A stretch of 57,503 nt of DNA from UBA6927 sp022447855 (lineage in GTDB: Bacteria > Chloroflexota > Dehalococcoidia > Lucifugimonadales > UBA6927), in contig JAKUTX010000009.1 in NCBI GenBank assembly GCA_022447855.1, positions 1 through 57,503 on the forward strand, in the 5' to 3' direction. Each line of letters starts with the position of its first letter. Within the stretch, counting starts at the first letter, position 1. The position numbers and the translations under genes are program-made. The notes beneath the pieces are model-generated. The model did not search any database. It had not been told where the DNA came from and saw nothing but the letters and a program-made list of their open reading frames with translations. Positions 1-8,038 of the stretch are shown here, piece after piece.

Positions 1-90
1 CAGTTGCCTGTGGTGTTGCAGTTGCCTGTGGTGTTGCAGTTGCCTGTGGTGTTGCAGTTGCCTGTGGTGTTGCAGTTGCCTGTGGTGTTG
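1..90. repeat. Five perfect 18-bp tandem repeats inside the kinase gene
   Basis: The unit CAGTTGCCTGTGGTGTTG occurs five times without a mismatch and begins exactly at the window edge, so the array may be longer. On the minus strand each unit encodes the hexapeptide ATPQAT, giving a low-complexity extracellular linker. Perfect identity suggests recent slippage or homogenisation, and therefore copy-number variation between strains. Confidence 0.95.
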
Positions 91-2425
91 CAGTTTGATC
101 AAATATTAATGAGTCTTTTGGGTTTGACTCTTGAGTTTGTAGTGATTGATTAATAGAAATTACAAATCTAGAAAATCCGGGTGTTTCAGCATCGAATCTA
201 TATGCCATTTCGTTGCCAGGCCCGATTCCTATAGATAGGTTCTCGAAAAAAGTGGTTTCAAGCGGAGTCCACTTTCCTTCGCTGAATCTATACATAAGAA
301 TATCTTGAGGTGAGCGGTAATTATTCCTAAAGTAGCTTTCCAAAATATGGAAAGAAATGGTAGCACGTTTTTGTGCGCTATTAGAATTATTTCCTGTAAG
401 ATTGATTTCCATCAGACTAAGTACACTGAAGTTAACTTCGGTGGCAATTTTGGATTTCTTAAGCTTTTTGATTTCTACTGTTCCGTCTTTTAATTGACTT
501 TTGAAATTGATAAAAGAGATCTTTTCAAAAGATGGATCAATCTCATCATCTTCGAATGTTGCAGACGAGTTATTGTTACCACTACTTACAATTAGGGCTT
601 CTTTTAGTTCGAATTCTTCCTCTTTTGTTTGAGCCACTTCTGATTCTGTAGACACTTTGATATCTGCAGGCACTACAGTGGCTGGAGTAGGATCTGAGGG
701 AAAAATAATTCCTGTATTGGTTAATAGGAAAAAAGTTCCTGTAATCAAACTGACTATTGCTGGAAGAATAGCCCATTTAGACATTTTGACGATTATTTCT
801 TTTGAGCCACCACCGTCGGATGATGTGTTTGATCTTCTTCGTAGGCTTTCAATTTCATTGATGTTGTTCATATGATCTAGAGCAATTTGATGTCTCTGTT
901 GATCAATTTCCGCACTTTCCCTTGCAGTTAAGCCCCAGCTAATAGAGTAGTCTTGGATTCTTAATCCGAAAGCACCAAGAGTTGTTGAGATTTCTCTTTG
1001 AATAGCATCGCCTAGATCAATTAATAAAGATCTGTTTCCCCGGAGTTCCTCTAAAGAGTATTGATTTAGTTCTAGGCCGAGGACTTTACCGAGTAATTCA
1101 TCTCTGATTTCAGATGCAATATCAAATCTGTTTAAGGCATTATTTCCACGTAAAAGAAGTAGAGTATTTTCAGCTAGGTTTTCATCAACTTCAAGCCATA
1201 AATTTATTCGAGCGGGGATTACTTGTTTGTTTTTGTCCATGACTGGTAAACCGAAAGTGAAACTTTTATTACCACTCACAATAGTATTTTCATCTCCCAG
1301 CCAGAAGACTAAGTTGAATCTAGTTTTTGTTGCTTTAAATACTTCAATATTTGATTTGAATCCAAAGAGGGATTTGATTACTTCTCCAGCTGATTTTGTG
1401 GCTTTTCTTTTTTCGGAGAATACGTCTTTTATTTCCCCGTTTTTCCTTACAATTACTACTTCATCAGCACCTGCTTGGACGTTTTGTCGGGGACCAGATT
1501 TATCGTCTGATCCGATTTGCCCTAATACAGTGTAACGACCTAATCTCCGCCAGTTTTTACCGGTTGGAGCAGGTTCAGGTTCATCTGGGCCCGCTGAAAG
1601 GATTGGCCCAATACCTTGTGCTGTAGCTCCAGATAGGAGTCTTAGAGCAGAACCCAAATCTTGAAAATTTCTATATCTATCTTCGGGGGATTTTTCTAGA
1701 CATTTTCTGACGATTGCTGTTAATGCAGCTGGGATATGAAGTGATTCTTCAAAATTAGGAGGAGGGTCCTCGACGTGCATCTTGCGGAGTTTATGGTGAT
1801 TGCCTTGAAATGGAGGGTCTCCTGCCAACATTTCGTACATTGTGACACCGAGAGAATATATGTCTGAAAGTACGTTTGGGAAATCTTGTCCTAGGTATTG
1901 TTCAGGAGACGTGTATAAAGGAGTGCCCATATCACTTGAAGCTACTGAGAAATCAATAGCTCTAGCTACACCAAAATCGCTTACTTTTGCAGCTCCATCA
2001 TAATCCAGGAGGATATTATGAGGTTTGATATCTCTGTGAACGATTTTTTTAATATGTGCATATGCTAATGCGTCACAAACTTGGGTGATTATTTCAATCA
2101 CCCTAGAAGGATTCATAGCACCATGGTTTAGGATTTCTTTATCAACACTGTTGGGGAAATATTCCATAACGATGCAAGCGTGGTTAGAATCGTTATCAAT
2201 TTTGAAATCATAAATCTTAGTGATGTTTGGATGGTTAAGGCCTGCAGCTGATTTGGCCTCTTTCATTAGTTCGTCGATGAAATTTCTTTGAGACGAGACG
2301 AGTTGATTCAGAACCTTGACCGCAACGATACGGTCAAGGTCAGGATCATCAGCTAGGTAAACAGTTGCTTGTCCACCAGAACCTATAGTTTCTTTTAAAA
2401 TATAGCGATCAATACGCTCTAGCAC
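1..2425 (-). CDS. Membrane Ser/Thr protein kinase with SPFH-like and PGF-pre-PGF-like regions (3' end beyond window)
   Basis: The frame is open from a GTG at 2425 (GAGG six bases upstream) to the left edge, so at least 808 residues are encoded and the C-terminus is missing. Residues 1-266 are a complete Hanks-type kinase: glycine loop GSGGQATVY (15-23), Lys37, Glu56, HRDIKPHN (130-137), DFG (150-152) and SPE (173-175). About 320-520 resembles an SPFH/band-7 domain. A hydrophobic segment near 551-575 should span the membrane. About 635-757 matches the PGF-pre-PGF pattern, ending with MYRFSEGKWTPL and then AETPGFSRFVI. The tail is an Ala/Thr/Pro/Gln repeat. The predicted topology is a cytoplasmic kinase and an outside sensor, as in PASTA kinases but with different modules. 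It is the last gene of a three-gene operon, 16 bp after the coiled-coil gene. The kinase call is firm; the SPFH and PGF-pre-PGF calls are from pattern only. Confidence 0.88.
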   Translation of the reverse strand, partial: MLERIDRYILKETIGSGGQATVYLADDPDLDRIVAVKVLNQLVSSQRNFIDELMKEAKSAAGLNHPNITKIYDFKIDNDSNHACIVMEYFPNSVDKEILNHGAMNPSRVIEIITQVCDALAYAHIKKIVHRDIKPHNILLDYDGAAKVSDFGVARAIDFSVASSDMGTPLYTSPEQYLGQDFPNVLSDIYSLGVTMYEMLAGDPPFQGNHHKLRKMHVEDPPPNFEESLHIPAALTAIVRKCLEKSPEDRYRNFQDLGSALRLLSGATAQGIGPILSAGPDEPEPAPTGKNWRRLGRYTVLGQIGSDDKSGPRQNVQAGADEVVIVRKNGEIKDVFSEKRKATKSAGEVIKSLFGFKSNIEVFKATKTRFNLVFWLGDENTIVSGNKSFTFGLPVMDKNKQVIPARINLWLEVDENLAENTLLLLRGNNALNRFDIASEIRDELLGKVLGLELNQYSLEELRGNRSLLIDLGDAIQREISTTLGAFGLRIQDYSISWGLTARESAEIDQQRHQIALDHMNNINEIESLRRRSNTSSDGGGSKEIIVKMSKWAILPAIVSLITGTFFLLTNTGIIFPSDPTPATVVPADIKVSTESEVAQTKEEEFELKEALIVSSGNNNSSATFEDDEIDPSFEKISFINFKSQLKDGTVEIKKLKKSKIATEVNFSVLSLMEINLTGNNSNSAQKRATISFHILESYFRNNYRSPQDILMYRFSEGKWTPLETTFFENLSIGIGPGNEMAYRFDAETPGFSRFVISINQSLQTQESNPKDSLIFDQTATPQATATPQATATPQATATPQATATPQAT

Positions 2426-2441
2426 TTAATGCCTCGATGAA

Positions 2442-2978
2442 TTAATTTTTTTCCGCTTTTCTTTTCATAATTTCATCACGACTTCTTCTGAAGTCGGCAC
2501 TTCGTTGGGATTGAACGGTTTGCCTGTCAACGTCAAATGCTTCAACGATGCTATTTAGGTTGATCTGACTTTCTTTCCTGTCAATTGCAAGTGTTTCAAT
2601 TTGGGCTTCTAATTGCTCTTCAGGGATATCGTTGATTTTTTTCCAAATACCCTTCTTTTCTAATTCAGCTTTTTGATTGATAACATCCAGAGTTGAATCG
2701 ATGACAGTCATTCTTGTGAGTGTCTGTTGCAGATCTTGCTCCGCCTTGTCCTTACTTTTTGTAAGCTGGCTCATTTTGTAAGCTGCGACATCAACTTCGG
2801 CATCTGTAATACCTGGTCCTGAAGCCACCTCTAGTAGTGAGTCATATTGCTCTTGAGCATGGCGAAGACGAACTAAGAATTGATCTTGCCGAACCTCTTG
2901 AGTAATTCGTTCCTTTTTGAGATCTTTGACCTTAAGATCTTCTAGTTTTGTTGCTTTTCCAAATCCAAAAATGCCCAT
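2442..2978 (-). CDS. Coiled-coil protein, possibly PspA/ESCRT-III-like
   Basis: This 178-residue protein is almost entirely charged heptad-like helix after a short N-terminus, MGIFGFGK, which recalls the amphipathic start of PspA/Vipp1 proteins. It has no signal peptide or transmembrane segment. Residues 8-60 and 75-178 look like long helices interrupted near 50-60 by a Gly-Pro-Gly turn. It begins 2 bp after the stop of the regulator gene and ends 16 bp before the kinase, so the three are surely co-transcribed. PspA-like coiled coils are often encoded beside SPFH proteins, which would suit the kinase partner. That parallel is an inference and I cannot assign the family from sequence alone. 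It could be a membrane-remodelling scaffold or simply a kinase substrate. Confidence 0.8.
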   Translation of the reverse strand: MGIFGFGKATKLEDLKVKDLKKERITQEVRQDQFLVRLRHAQEQYDSLLEVASGPGITDAEVDVAAYKMSQLTKSKDKAEQDLQQTLTRMTVIDSTLDVINQKAELEKKGIWKKINDIPEEQLEAQIETLAIDRKESQINLNSIVEAFDVDRQTVQSQRSADFRRSRDEIMKRKAEKN

Positions 2979-2980
2979 TT

Positions 2981-3472
2981 TTAACTCCTTTTCTTTATGA
3001 CTTGAACTTTTTCGCCGTTTAATCCTTCATGTTGATTAATAGTTATAATTTTTTCTTTTTGAAGTATCTTGATGACCTTTTTTACAATATCTTTCCCGAA
3101 TCGATCGTCAAACTGTTCAACTGTAAATGTTTCTCTTCCAACCATTTTCAGAGTGGATTCTATATATGCTTTACATGCATCAGTAATAGCTTGAGTAGCT
3201 TCTTCTTCATCTTTTCTAATTCTCCAGTTGCTGCGATTTGGTTCTACATATGGAGTTAGTGGTTGAATTGGATCAACAGAGGGTCCAGATTTATTACTTT
3301 CTAACCACGTATCTACATCTTCTCTACGAAATCTCCAAACAGATCCTACTTTGAAGGCAGGGATTTTCTTTTGTTGTGCCCACATGTATATAGTGCGTTC
3401 AGCAACTCCAAGATACTTTCCTACTTCTGCAGGCCCCATCAGTGAGACTGAATTGTCATTTTCATTTGTCAA
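2981..3472 (-). CDS. Excisionase-type (HTH_17) DNA-binding regulator
   Basis: The protein has 163 residues. Residues 11-56 fit the MerR-like helix-turn-helix of the excisionase family, with PAEVGKYLGVAERTIYMWAQ followed by KIPAFKVGSVWRFRREDVDTW. The remaining ~100 residues contain a second alpha/beta region (about 95-163) that I do not recognise. The start is a TTG at 3472 preceded by AGAGGTGAT at ideal distance; the only ATG nearby is out of frame and hits a stop at once. It is the first gene of the operon with the coiled-coil protein and the kinase, so it may control their expression. An inverted repeat about 40 bp upstream is a plausible binding site. The DNA-binding call is strong; the regulatory target is inferred. 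Confidence 0.85.
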   Translation of the reverse strand: MTNENDNSVSLMGPAEVGKYLGVAERTIYMWAQQKKIPAFKVGSVWRFRREDVDTWLESNKSGPSVDPIQPLTPYVEPNRSNWRIRKDEEEATQAITDACKAYIESTLKMVGRETFTVEQFDDRFGKDIVKKVIKILQKEKIITINQHEGLNGEKVQVIKKRS

Positions 3473-3508
3473 AACATCACCTCTGTGTGTTTATTTGCCT
3501 TATGTTGC

Positions 3509-3544
3509 ATTATACTGACATATAATAACATATATATCAGTATA
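3509..3544 (-). promoter_or_regulatory. Promoter -10 with overlapping inverted repeat, candidate operator
   Basis: On the minus strand TATAAT lies at 3514-3509, placing transcription start about 30 bp before the regulator gene. A perfect 8-bp inverted repeat, TATACTGA (3511-3518) and TCAGTATA (3537-3544), overlaps the -10 and spans the -35 region. No good -35 hexamer is seen, as expected for a promoter that needs or is blocked by a bound protein. Autoregulation by the HTH_17 protein is an inference. Confidence 0.5.
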
Positions 3545-3621
3545 TAGCAAAATTATGTATTATTATGCGTTTTTATACTATGAAACTGGTCTGCGTGTAG
3601 TAATCGCTAAAGAATTTTTGC

Positions 3622-3673
3622 AAAAAAAGAGGACGAATAGGAAACTTTCAAGTAAGCAAGCTATTACGCCCTC
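3622..3673 (-). terminator. Intrinsic terminator, minus strand
   Basis: Read on the minus strand, GAGGGCG (3673-3667) pairs with CGUCCUC (3635-3629) and the adjacent AAUAG with CUAUU, giving a 12-bp stem with one bulged base and a 20-nt loop. Seven U follow directly (3628-3622). The G-U pair in the stem is an A-C mismatch on the plus strand, which supports minus-strand transcription. It ends either the GNAT mRNA or an independent RNA covering 3674-4012. Confidence 0.7.
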
Positions 3674-4012
3674 ATGTAACTATCTCGCGTCAGTCAAGAA
3701 GGTTACTGGTACACAGTATCAGTAACCAGCTCCTACGTAAAACTATCTTAATAGTGTTATGGAGAGAACAAAAATGTGAGCTACACGACCTCTGCACTCT
3801 CCAATCGTATCAACCAACCAACCATAAGAAAAAATGGTTGTCATCTCTGGCTGCTACACATTTATTGTATCTCCCAAAGGGCTGCTAGCACCAGTACTAA
3901 ACTTTCTGATGACTTTCTGAAGTATTTACAGAGATTGATAGGTGTCGATAGTTATTGTTCAAGGGATGTCGAGACAGCTTAATGGTAAATCCGAAAGGGA
4001 AAATTCGGGTTA
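3674..4012 (-). ncRNA. Candidate structured RNA of unknown family
   Basis: This stretch has no credible gene but holds many strong hairpins. They are GGTTACTG/CAGTAACC (3701-3708, 3720-3727), TGGAGAG/CTCTCCA (3760-3766, 3797-3803), CAACCAT/ATGGTTG (3819-3825, 3834-3840) and CTGG-c-TGCTA/TAGCA-CCAG (3847-3856, 3886-3894). Its base composition is less AT-rich than neighbouring spacers and it leads into an intrinsic terminator on the minus strand. I found no RNase P, tmRNA or 6S signature. It may be an unrecognised divergent form of one of these, a new RNA, or the long 3' UTR of the GNAT gene. One hairpin near 3985-4010 pairs better on the plus strand, so the strand is not certain. Confidence 0.4.
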
Positions 4013-4017
4013 AGGTA

Positions 4018-4881
4018 TTAGGATTTTGGGATGTTACCACTATCGAGAGGGCTTAATTTCTTTTCGTGCCAGTGAAGTTCTGCTGTTTTGCTGAATCCTA
4101 TCGATTGGTATATTTTCCATGCAGGAATATTTAAGGAATCGACAGTTAGATTTATAGAAGTTGCTCCGCATTCCTTTAAAAATTGGATTCCTTGCGTCAT
4201 CAAATAATTCCCTAATCCATGTCCTCTCATTTGTGGATGGACTCCAATCATTCCAATTTGTCCTAAGATTCCTTCAGGTGATGATTTTTGTTCTGTCCAT
4301 ATATATCCGACTGGGAAACTATTTTGTTTTAATATAAGGACTCCTTCTGGAGGAGAAGAAGGGTGCTTCATATGGGCTTCGATTTGGGGGCGAGTATTGG
4401 GAGAGAAGCCCCAATGTTCTTCAAAACATAAATTTTGAAGAGTTGCTAAGATTTCTTCGTCAGATCCAACCTTGAAAGAAGCTAAAGAAAAATTTGGGCC
4501 AGGATATTGCTCTTTTATTTCTACATCGAAATCTAAATTCATTATCCATTCAGTTCTTACTAGAGACATGTCGTATTCTTTCAATATCTTATGTAGGTGA
4601 AGGTCTCTTGCGTTTGTCCTCGTATGCAAAACATTGAAAGAATTATTTTCTGCATATGAAATTGCTTCTTTAACAAATCCTTTATATATATTTGGTCCAA
4701 GCTCATTGTCTAAAAATCTCATTGATGCAATACATCTGGCAATTGGAGGTTCAGGATCAATGATCATATATCCTGCTAAAGAGAAAATATCAGTATTTTC
4801 GATTGCTAAAAAGCAGTGGTTTGTCATACTTCGGTTGGGAGATCCAAGTAATTCTTGTTCAGCTAACTTTTCAGATTCCAA
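4018..4881 (-). CDS. Tandem GNAT-family N-acetyltransferase
   Basis: At least 287 residues with two GNAT-like halves. The C-terminal half carries the acetyl-CoA binding motif QMRGHGLGNYLMTQGIQFL, followed by NLTVDSLNIPAWKIYQSIGF, typical of motif B. The N-terminal half is degenerate. The given start is a TTG at 4881, but the frame stays open upstream to a stop at 4990-4992, and the extra residues (FEIKQFHWSDWPELIKFYNQ) look like a normal GNAT beginning. That stretch has no ATG, GTG or TTG; an ATT at 4974 behind GAGAAAGG is the best candidate. The acceptor substrate cannot be told. The gene stands alone, divergent from the PIG-L deacetylase. Confidence 0.85.
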   Translation of the reverse strand: MESEKLAEQELLGSPNRSMTNHCFLAIENTDIFSLAGYMIIDPEPPIARCIASMRFLDNELGPNIYKGFVKEAISYAENNSFNVLHTRTNARDLHLHKILKEYDMSLVRTEWIMNLDFDVEIKEQYPGPNFSLASFKVGSDEEILATLQNLCFEEHWGFSPNTRPQIEAHMKHPSSPPEGVLILKQNSFPVGYIWTEQKSSPEGILGQIGMIGVHPQMRGHGLGNYLMTQGIQFLKECGATSINLTVDSLNIPAWKIYQSIGFSKTAELHWHEKKLSPLDSGNIPKS

Positions 4882-5066
4882 TGAACGTACATTACCGTGC
4901 GTTTGGTTGTAGAATTTTATTAATTCTGGCCAATCACTCCAGTGGAATTGTTTTATTTCAAAGTCGTTGTTAATTTCTAAAACCTTTCTCTAAACCAGAA
5001 TATTCTCAGATGCGGTTAATATTAAAACAGTTGTTCAAAAAATTATATAAAATTTTAAGATTTCCC

Positions 5067-5095
5067 TTGAGATAACAAAACTTCACCTATATTAT
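5067..5095 (+). promoter_or_regulatory. Sigma-70 type promoter for the PIG-L deacetylase gene
   Basis: TTGAGA (5067-5072) and TATTAT (5090-5095) are separated by exactly 17 bp, predicting a start near 5102 and a short leader before the ATG at 5126. Confidence 0.65.
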
Positions 5096-5125
5096 CTAAT
5101 TAAGTATTTATGAAGAGAGGTTCTA

Positions 5126-5830
5126 ATGTATAGACCGGATAGTGCGTTGGTGATTACACCACATCCTGATGATGCAGAGATTGGCTGTGGTGGAACGGTT
5201 TCAAAGTGGATATCAGAAGGTACGAAAGTTTTTTATGTGTTATGTACTAATGGTGATAAAGGTTCAGATGATCCAGAAATGACATCCGAACGTTTAGCTA
5301 AAATTAGATATCAAGAGCAAGAAGATGCAGCTAAGGTTATGGGAGTATCTGAAGTGGTCCATCTGGGATATCCCGATGGTGGGTTAAATGATGATGCTGA
5401 ATTTCGAGGCAAATTAGTACATGCAATCAGAAAATTTAAACCTGAAGTTGTTTTTTCTACGGATCCTATGAGGCGTTCATTTTATTTGCATAGGGATCAT
5501 AGAATGTGCGGCCAAGTATCTTTAGATGCAGCTTTTCCATTTGCTAGAGACAGGTTGCATTACCCTGAACATTTGACGGAAGACTTGCTGGAGACTCATA
5601 AAGTTGCAGACATATTATTTTGGGGAGCTGAAGATATAGATACTTACATCGACATTACTGACTCGATCAACCAAAAAATTACCTCATTAGAGAAGCATGC
5701 CAGCCAAGTTGGGAGTGATATTGGCAAATATTTAAAAGATAGTTCTATGAGGACTGCATCAAAATGGGAATCAAAAGATTCTTCTGTTGTTTATGCCGAA
5801 GGATTTCGTAGGGTTCAGATCAGGCGATAA
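5126..5830 (+). CDS. LmbE/PIG-L family GlcNAc deacetylase
   Basis: The 234-residue protein opens with a short strand and then PHPDDAEIGCGG (residues 10-21), the zinc and catalytic motif of the PIG-L/LmbE fold. The distal zinc histidine lies in HRDH, about residue 130. The family hydrolyses N-acetyl groups from GlcNAc-inositol, GlcNAc-malate or related conjugates (MshB, BshB, PIG-L) in the cytoplasm. The ATG has AGAGAGG in front. It has its own promoter and meets tmk tail to tail with a 6-bp gap. Because ino1 and a GT4 glycosyltransferase occur in the same window, a mycothiol-like or inositol-glycan substrate is possible, though a bacillithiol-type role fits the sequence equally well. Confidence 0.9.
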   Translation: MYRPDSALVITPHPDDAEIGCGGTVSKWISEGTKVFYVLCTNGDKGSDDPEMTSERLAKIRYQEQEDAAKVMGVSEVVHLGYPDGGLNDDAEFRGKLVHAIRKFKPEVVFSTDPMRRSFYLHRDHRMCGQVSLDAAFPFARDRLHYPEHLTEDLLETHKVADILFWGAEDIDTYIDITDSINQKITSLEKHASQVGSDIGKYLKDSSMRTASKWESKDSSVVYAEGFRRVQIRR

Positions 5831-5836
5831 TAATTT

Positions 5837-6475
5837 TTAGTGACCAAATTTTTTTTGGCTAATTAAGTTACTTACATTTTCCCAAATAATTTTTGAAATC
5901 TGAGATTTGGGTCGAGATCCATCAATTATTAACCAATCTACATCACTTTCAGAGGCTAAGGATTTGTACCCTCTTCTAACTCTGTCATGAAAGTCTATAC
6001 CTTCTTGTTCGATTCTATCCAAAGGTCGATATGCGATTCTTTCCATTCCTTGTTGAGTGGATAAATCTAATAGTATTACTAGATCAGGGGTGAGACCCCC
6101 TGTTGCTATGTTGTTCAAATTTTTCAACATTTCGATATCTAAGCCTCTTCCATATCCTTGATATGCAAGAGTGGAATATGTATATCGATGAGATATAACT
6201 ACTTTTCCTTCTTCTAGTGCGCTCCGCAGAGTAGAATCAGTTAATGCTGACCGGGCTCCCAAAAACAGGAAAAGTTCAGTTATGGGACTTGCAGTTTCAT
6301 CACTTTTCAACCATCTTCTTACGCGTTTACCTAGAGGTGTGATACCAGGATCATTGGCAACTATATGATCAATTCCTTCATTGATTAATTTTCTAGCTAA
6401 TGTGCGGGTTTGTGTTGTTTTTCCACTACCTTCAACACCTTCGAACACTATGAATGGTCCTGTATTTAATCCCAT
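5837..6475 (-). CDS. tmk: Thymidylate kinase
   Basis: A 212-residue dTMP kinase, phosphorylating dTMP to dTDP with ATP. The P-loop FEGVEGSGKTTQ is at 11-22, and STLAYQGYGRGLD at about 100-112 is the TMP-binding segment. The usual DR(Y/F) motif before it reads SHRYTY here, so the acidic residue is replaced by His, which is unusual but leaves the arginine. The lid region contains RPLDRIEQEG. The start codon directly follows the ycf45-like stop (1-bp gap), so it is the last gene of pdxS-pdxT-ycf45-tmk. Family assignment is secure. Confidence 0.94.
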   Translation of the reverse strand: MGLNTGPFIVFEGVEGSGKTTQTRTLARKLINEGIDHIVANDPGITPLGKRVRRWLKSDETASPITELFLFLGARSALTDSTLRSALEEGKVVISHRYTYSTLAYQGYGRGLDIEMLKNLNNIATGGLTPDLVILLDLSTQQGMERIAYRPLDRIEQEGIDFHDRVRRGYKSLASESDVDWLIIDGSRPKSQISKIIWENVSNLISQKKFGH

Positions 6476-6476
6476 A

Positions 6477-8036
6477 CTACACCGATTGAGCAGATCGAAA
6501 ATTATCGGATTGATTTATCGAATATCTTACGTAACGGTTAGGTTCTTCGCCAATACTCGTACTATATATTCCATATCTTTCAGCAATTTTGTGTTGAAGC
6601 CTTCTTATATATGGAGTTTGGGGAGAAAGATTCTTACTACTTTCTCCATCAATGATTTGAGTAGCGACTATTTCGGCTTCGTGTGTCGCATCTGCAATAC
6701 TGTTACCTCTATTTTGTTTTCTATATAGTGCTTGCACAAATTGTTGAATTTGCGGGAGTGTGTTTTTCCTTAGAACGTATACCGGCTTTCCAGCATTTTC
6801 AGCCATCTTTAATGCTTGGGTTCGTCTTCGGTAGTAGTTTTTTGTAGTTACAAGCATATCTGCATGGTCTATTTGATTCACTATTTCAATTGGTGCATTG
6901 CTTGAGCGAAGAGCTTGAATTAGCTTTCCTTTATTGACACCATAAGGCAAGATTCGAAATCTTTTTAATTCATGATCTATATATTCAGTATCTGAAATTT
7001 CAGGTTGCTCAGCTATTTCATGAGTTTCAGAAATATTGGAAGAACTTTCAATATTTCCTTGGTCATCGATGGTTCTCTTTTGGGGGGAAAATTTATTTCC
7101 TCTAAGAAATTTATCGACTACTTCTGAAACGTTTGGGTGGATTGCGACTTCATCCCATCCATGGATTTCTACCAGAACGTCAAATGTTGGGGGAGCCCTT
7201 CTTTCTAAAACACTTTTTTGAGTTCTGCGTCTTCTTGCTTCTAGGTCACCTAAAGTGACTGATTGAACTCCTCCCACTAGATCTGAAAGTGTAGGATTCA
7301 TTATTAGGTTTTCTAGAGTATTTCCATGGGCGGTGGCAACTAATTGAACCCCTCTTTCTGCGATAGTCCTAGCAGCATTAGCGTCCATCTCAGTCCCAAT
7401 TTCATCCACAATAATCGCTTCAGGCATGTGATTTTCAACTGCTTCGATCATTACAGCATGTTGTTCAATTGGGGTCTGTACATGCATTCTTCTAGCACGT
7501 CCAATTCCGGGATGTGGAATGTCTCCATCTCCAGCAATTTCACTAGAAGTGTCGACTACGATTACACGTCGGTTTGTGTCATCGGCAAGAACTCTTGCGA
7601 CCTCTCTCAGCATCGTAGTTTTTCCAACGCCTGGACGTCCAAGCAACAGTACATTTTTATTAGTTGTAATAAAATCTTCTATAATTCGAATTGCTCCAAA
7701 AACTGCTCTACCAACTCTTAAAGTAAGACCAATGATTTTTCCATTACGATTTCGAATTGCAGAAATTCTGTGTAAAGTTCTTTCAATTCCAGCTCTATTG
7801 TCTTGTCCAAATTCACTTAAATTATTAGTGATGTGCTTGAGGTCCAATTCAGTCACTTCAATTTCTTGGAAAATTTTCGTCTTGTCAAGAAAACGTGCTT
7901 CTATTGGTCTCCCAAGATCTAGGACGATTTCAAGTAAATGTTCTGGATTCTCTTCTTTTAAAAGATCGTAGATATGATTTGGGATTTTTCCGAGAAGGGC
8001 TTCCGTTTCTTGATTTTGGATTATTTGGTTTTCCAT
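6477..8036 (-). CDS. Ycf45/SpoIIIAA-like AAA ATPase with C-terminal R3H region
   Basis: 519 residues. About 115-310 hold a P-loop ATPase with LLGRPGVGKTTMLREVARVL (Walker A), VDTSSEIAGDGDIPHPGIGR, and IIVDEIGTEMDA (Walker B). This arrangement belongs to the SpoIIIAA/Ycf45 family of cyanobacteria, plastids and Chloroflexota. A linker of low complexity (about 320-365) precedes a region with KIAERYGIYSTSIGEEPNRYVRY at the end, which fits an R3H single-strand nucleic-acid binding module. The cellular role of the non-sporulation members is unknown; nucleic-acid binding by an oligomeric ATPase is the usual proposal. It starts 2 bp after pdxT and ends 1 bp before tmk, so it is translated within the vitamin B6 operon. 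Confidence 0.9.
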   Translation of the reverse strand: MENQIIQNQETEALLGKIPNHIYDLLKEENPEHLLEIVLDLGRPIEARFLDKTKIFQEIEVTELDLKHITNNLSEFGQDNRAGIERTLHRISAIRNRNGKIIGLTLRVGRAVFGAIRIIEDFITTNKNVLLLGRPGVGKTTMLREVARVLADDTNRRVIVVDTSSEIAGDGDIPHPGIGRARRMHVQTPIEQHAVMIEAVENHMPEAIIVDEIGTEMDANAARTIAERGVQLVATAHGNTLENLIMNPTLSDLVGGVQSVTLGDLEARRRRTQKSVLERRAPPTFDVLVEIHGWDEVAIHPNVSEVVDKFLRGNKFSPQKRTIDDQGNIESSSNISETHEIAEQPEISDTEYIDHELKRFRILPYGVNKGKLIQALRSSNAPIEIVNQIDHADMLVTTKNYYRRRTQALKMAENAGKPVYVLRKNTLPQIQQFVQALYRKQNRGNSIADATHEAEIVATQIIDGESSKNLSPQTPYIRRLQHKIAERYGIYSTSIGEEPNRYVRYSINQSDNFRSAQSV

Positions 8037-8038
8037 AT

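Noticed and set aside
1..90. Tandem 18-bp units as a CRISPR array
   Set aside because: The units are contiguous without spacers and lie in frame inside a gene.
3907..3913. CTGATGA as a hammerhead ribozyme or C-box motif
   Set aside because: The required GAAA after helix II and the cleavage-site helices are absent.
3776..3982. A 68-codon plus-strand reading frame
   Set aside because: It starts at a GTG without ribosome site, has no recognisable protein features and covers the hairpins of the structured region.
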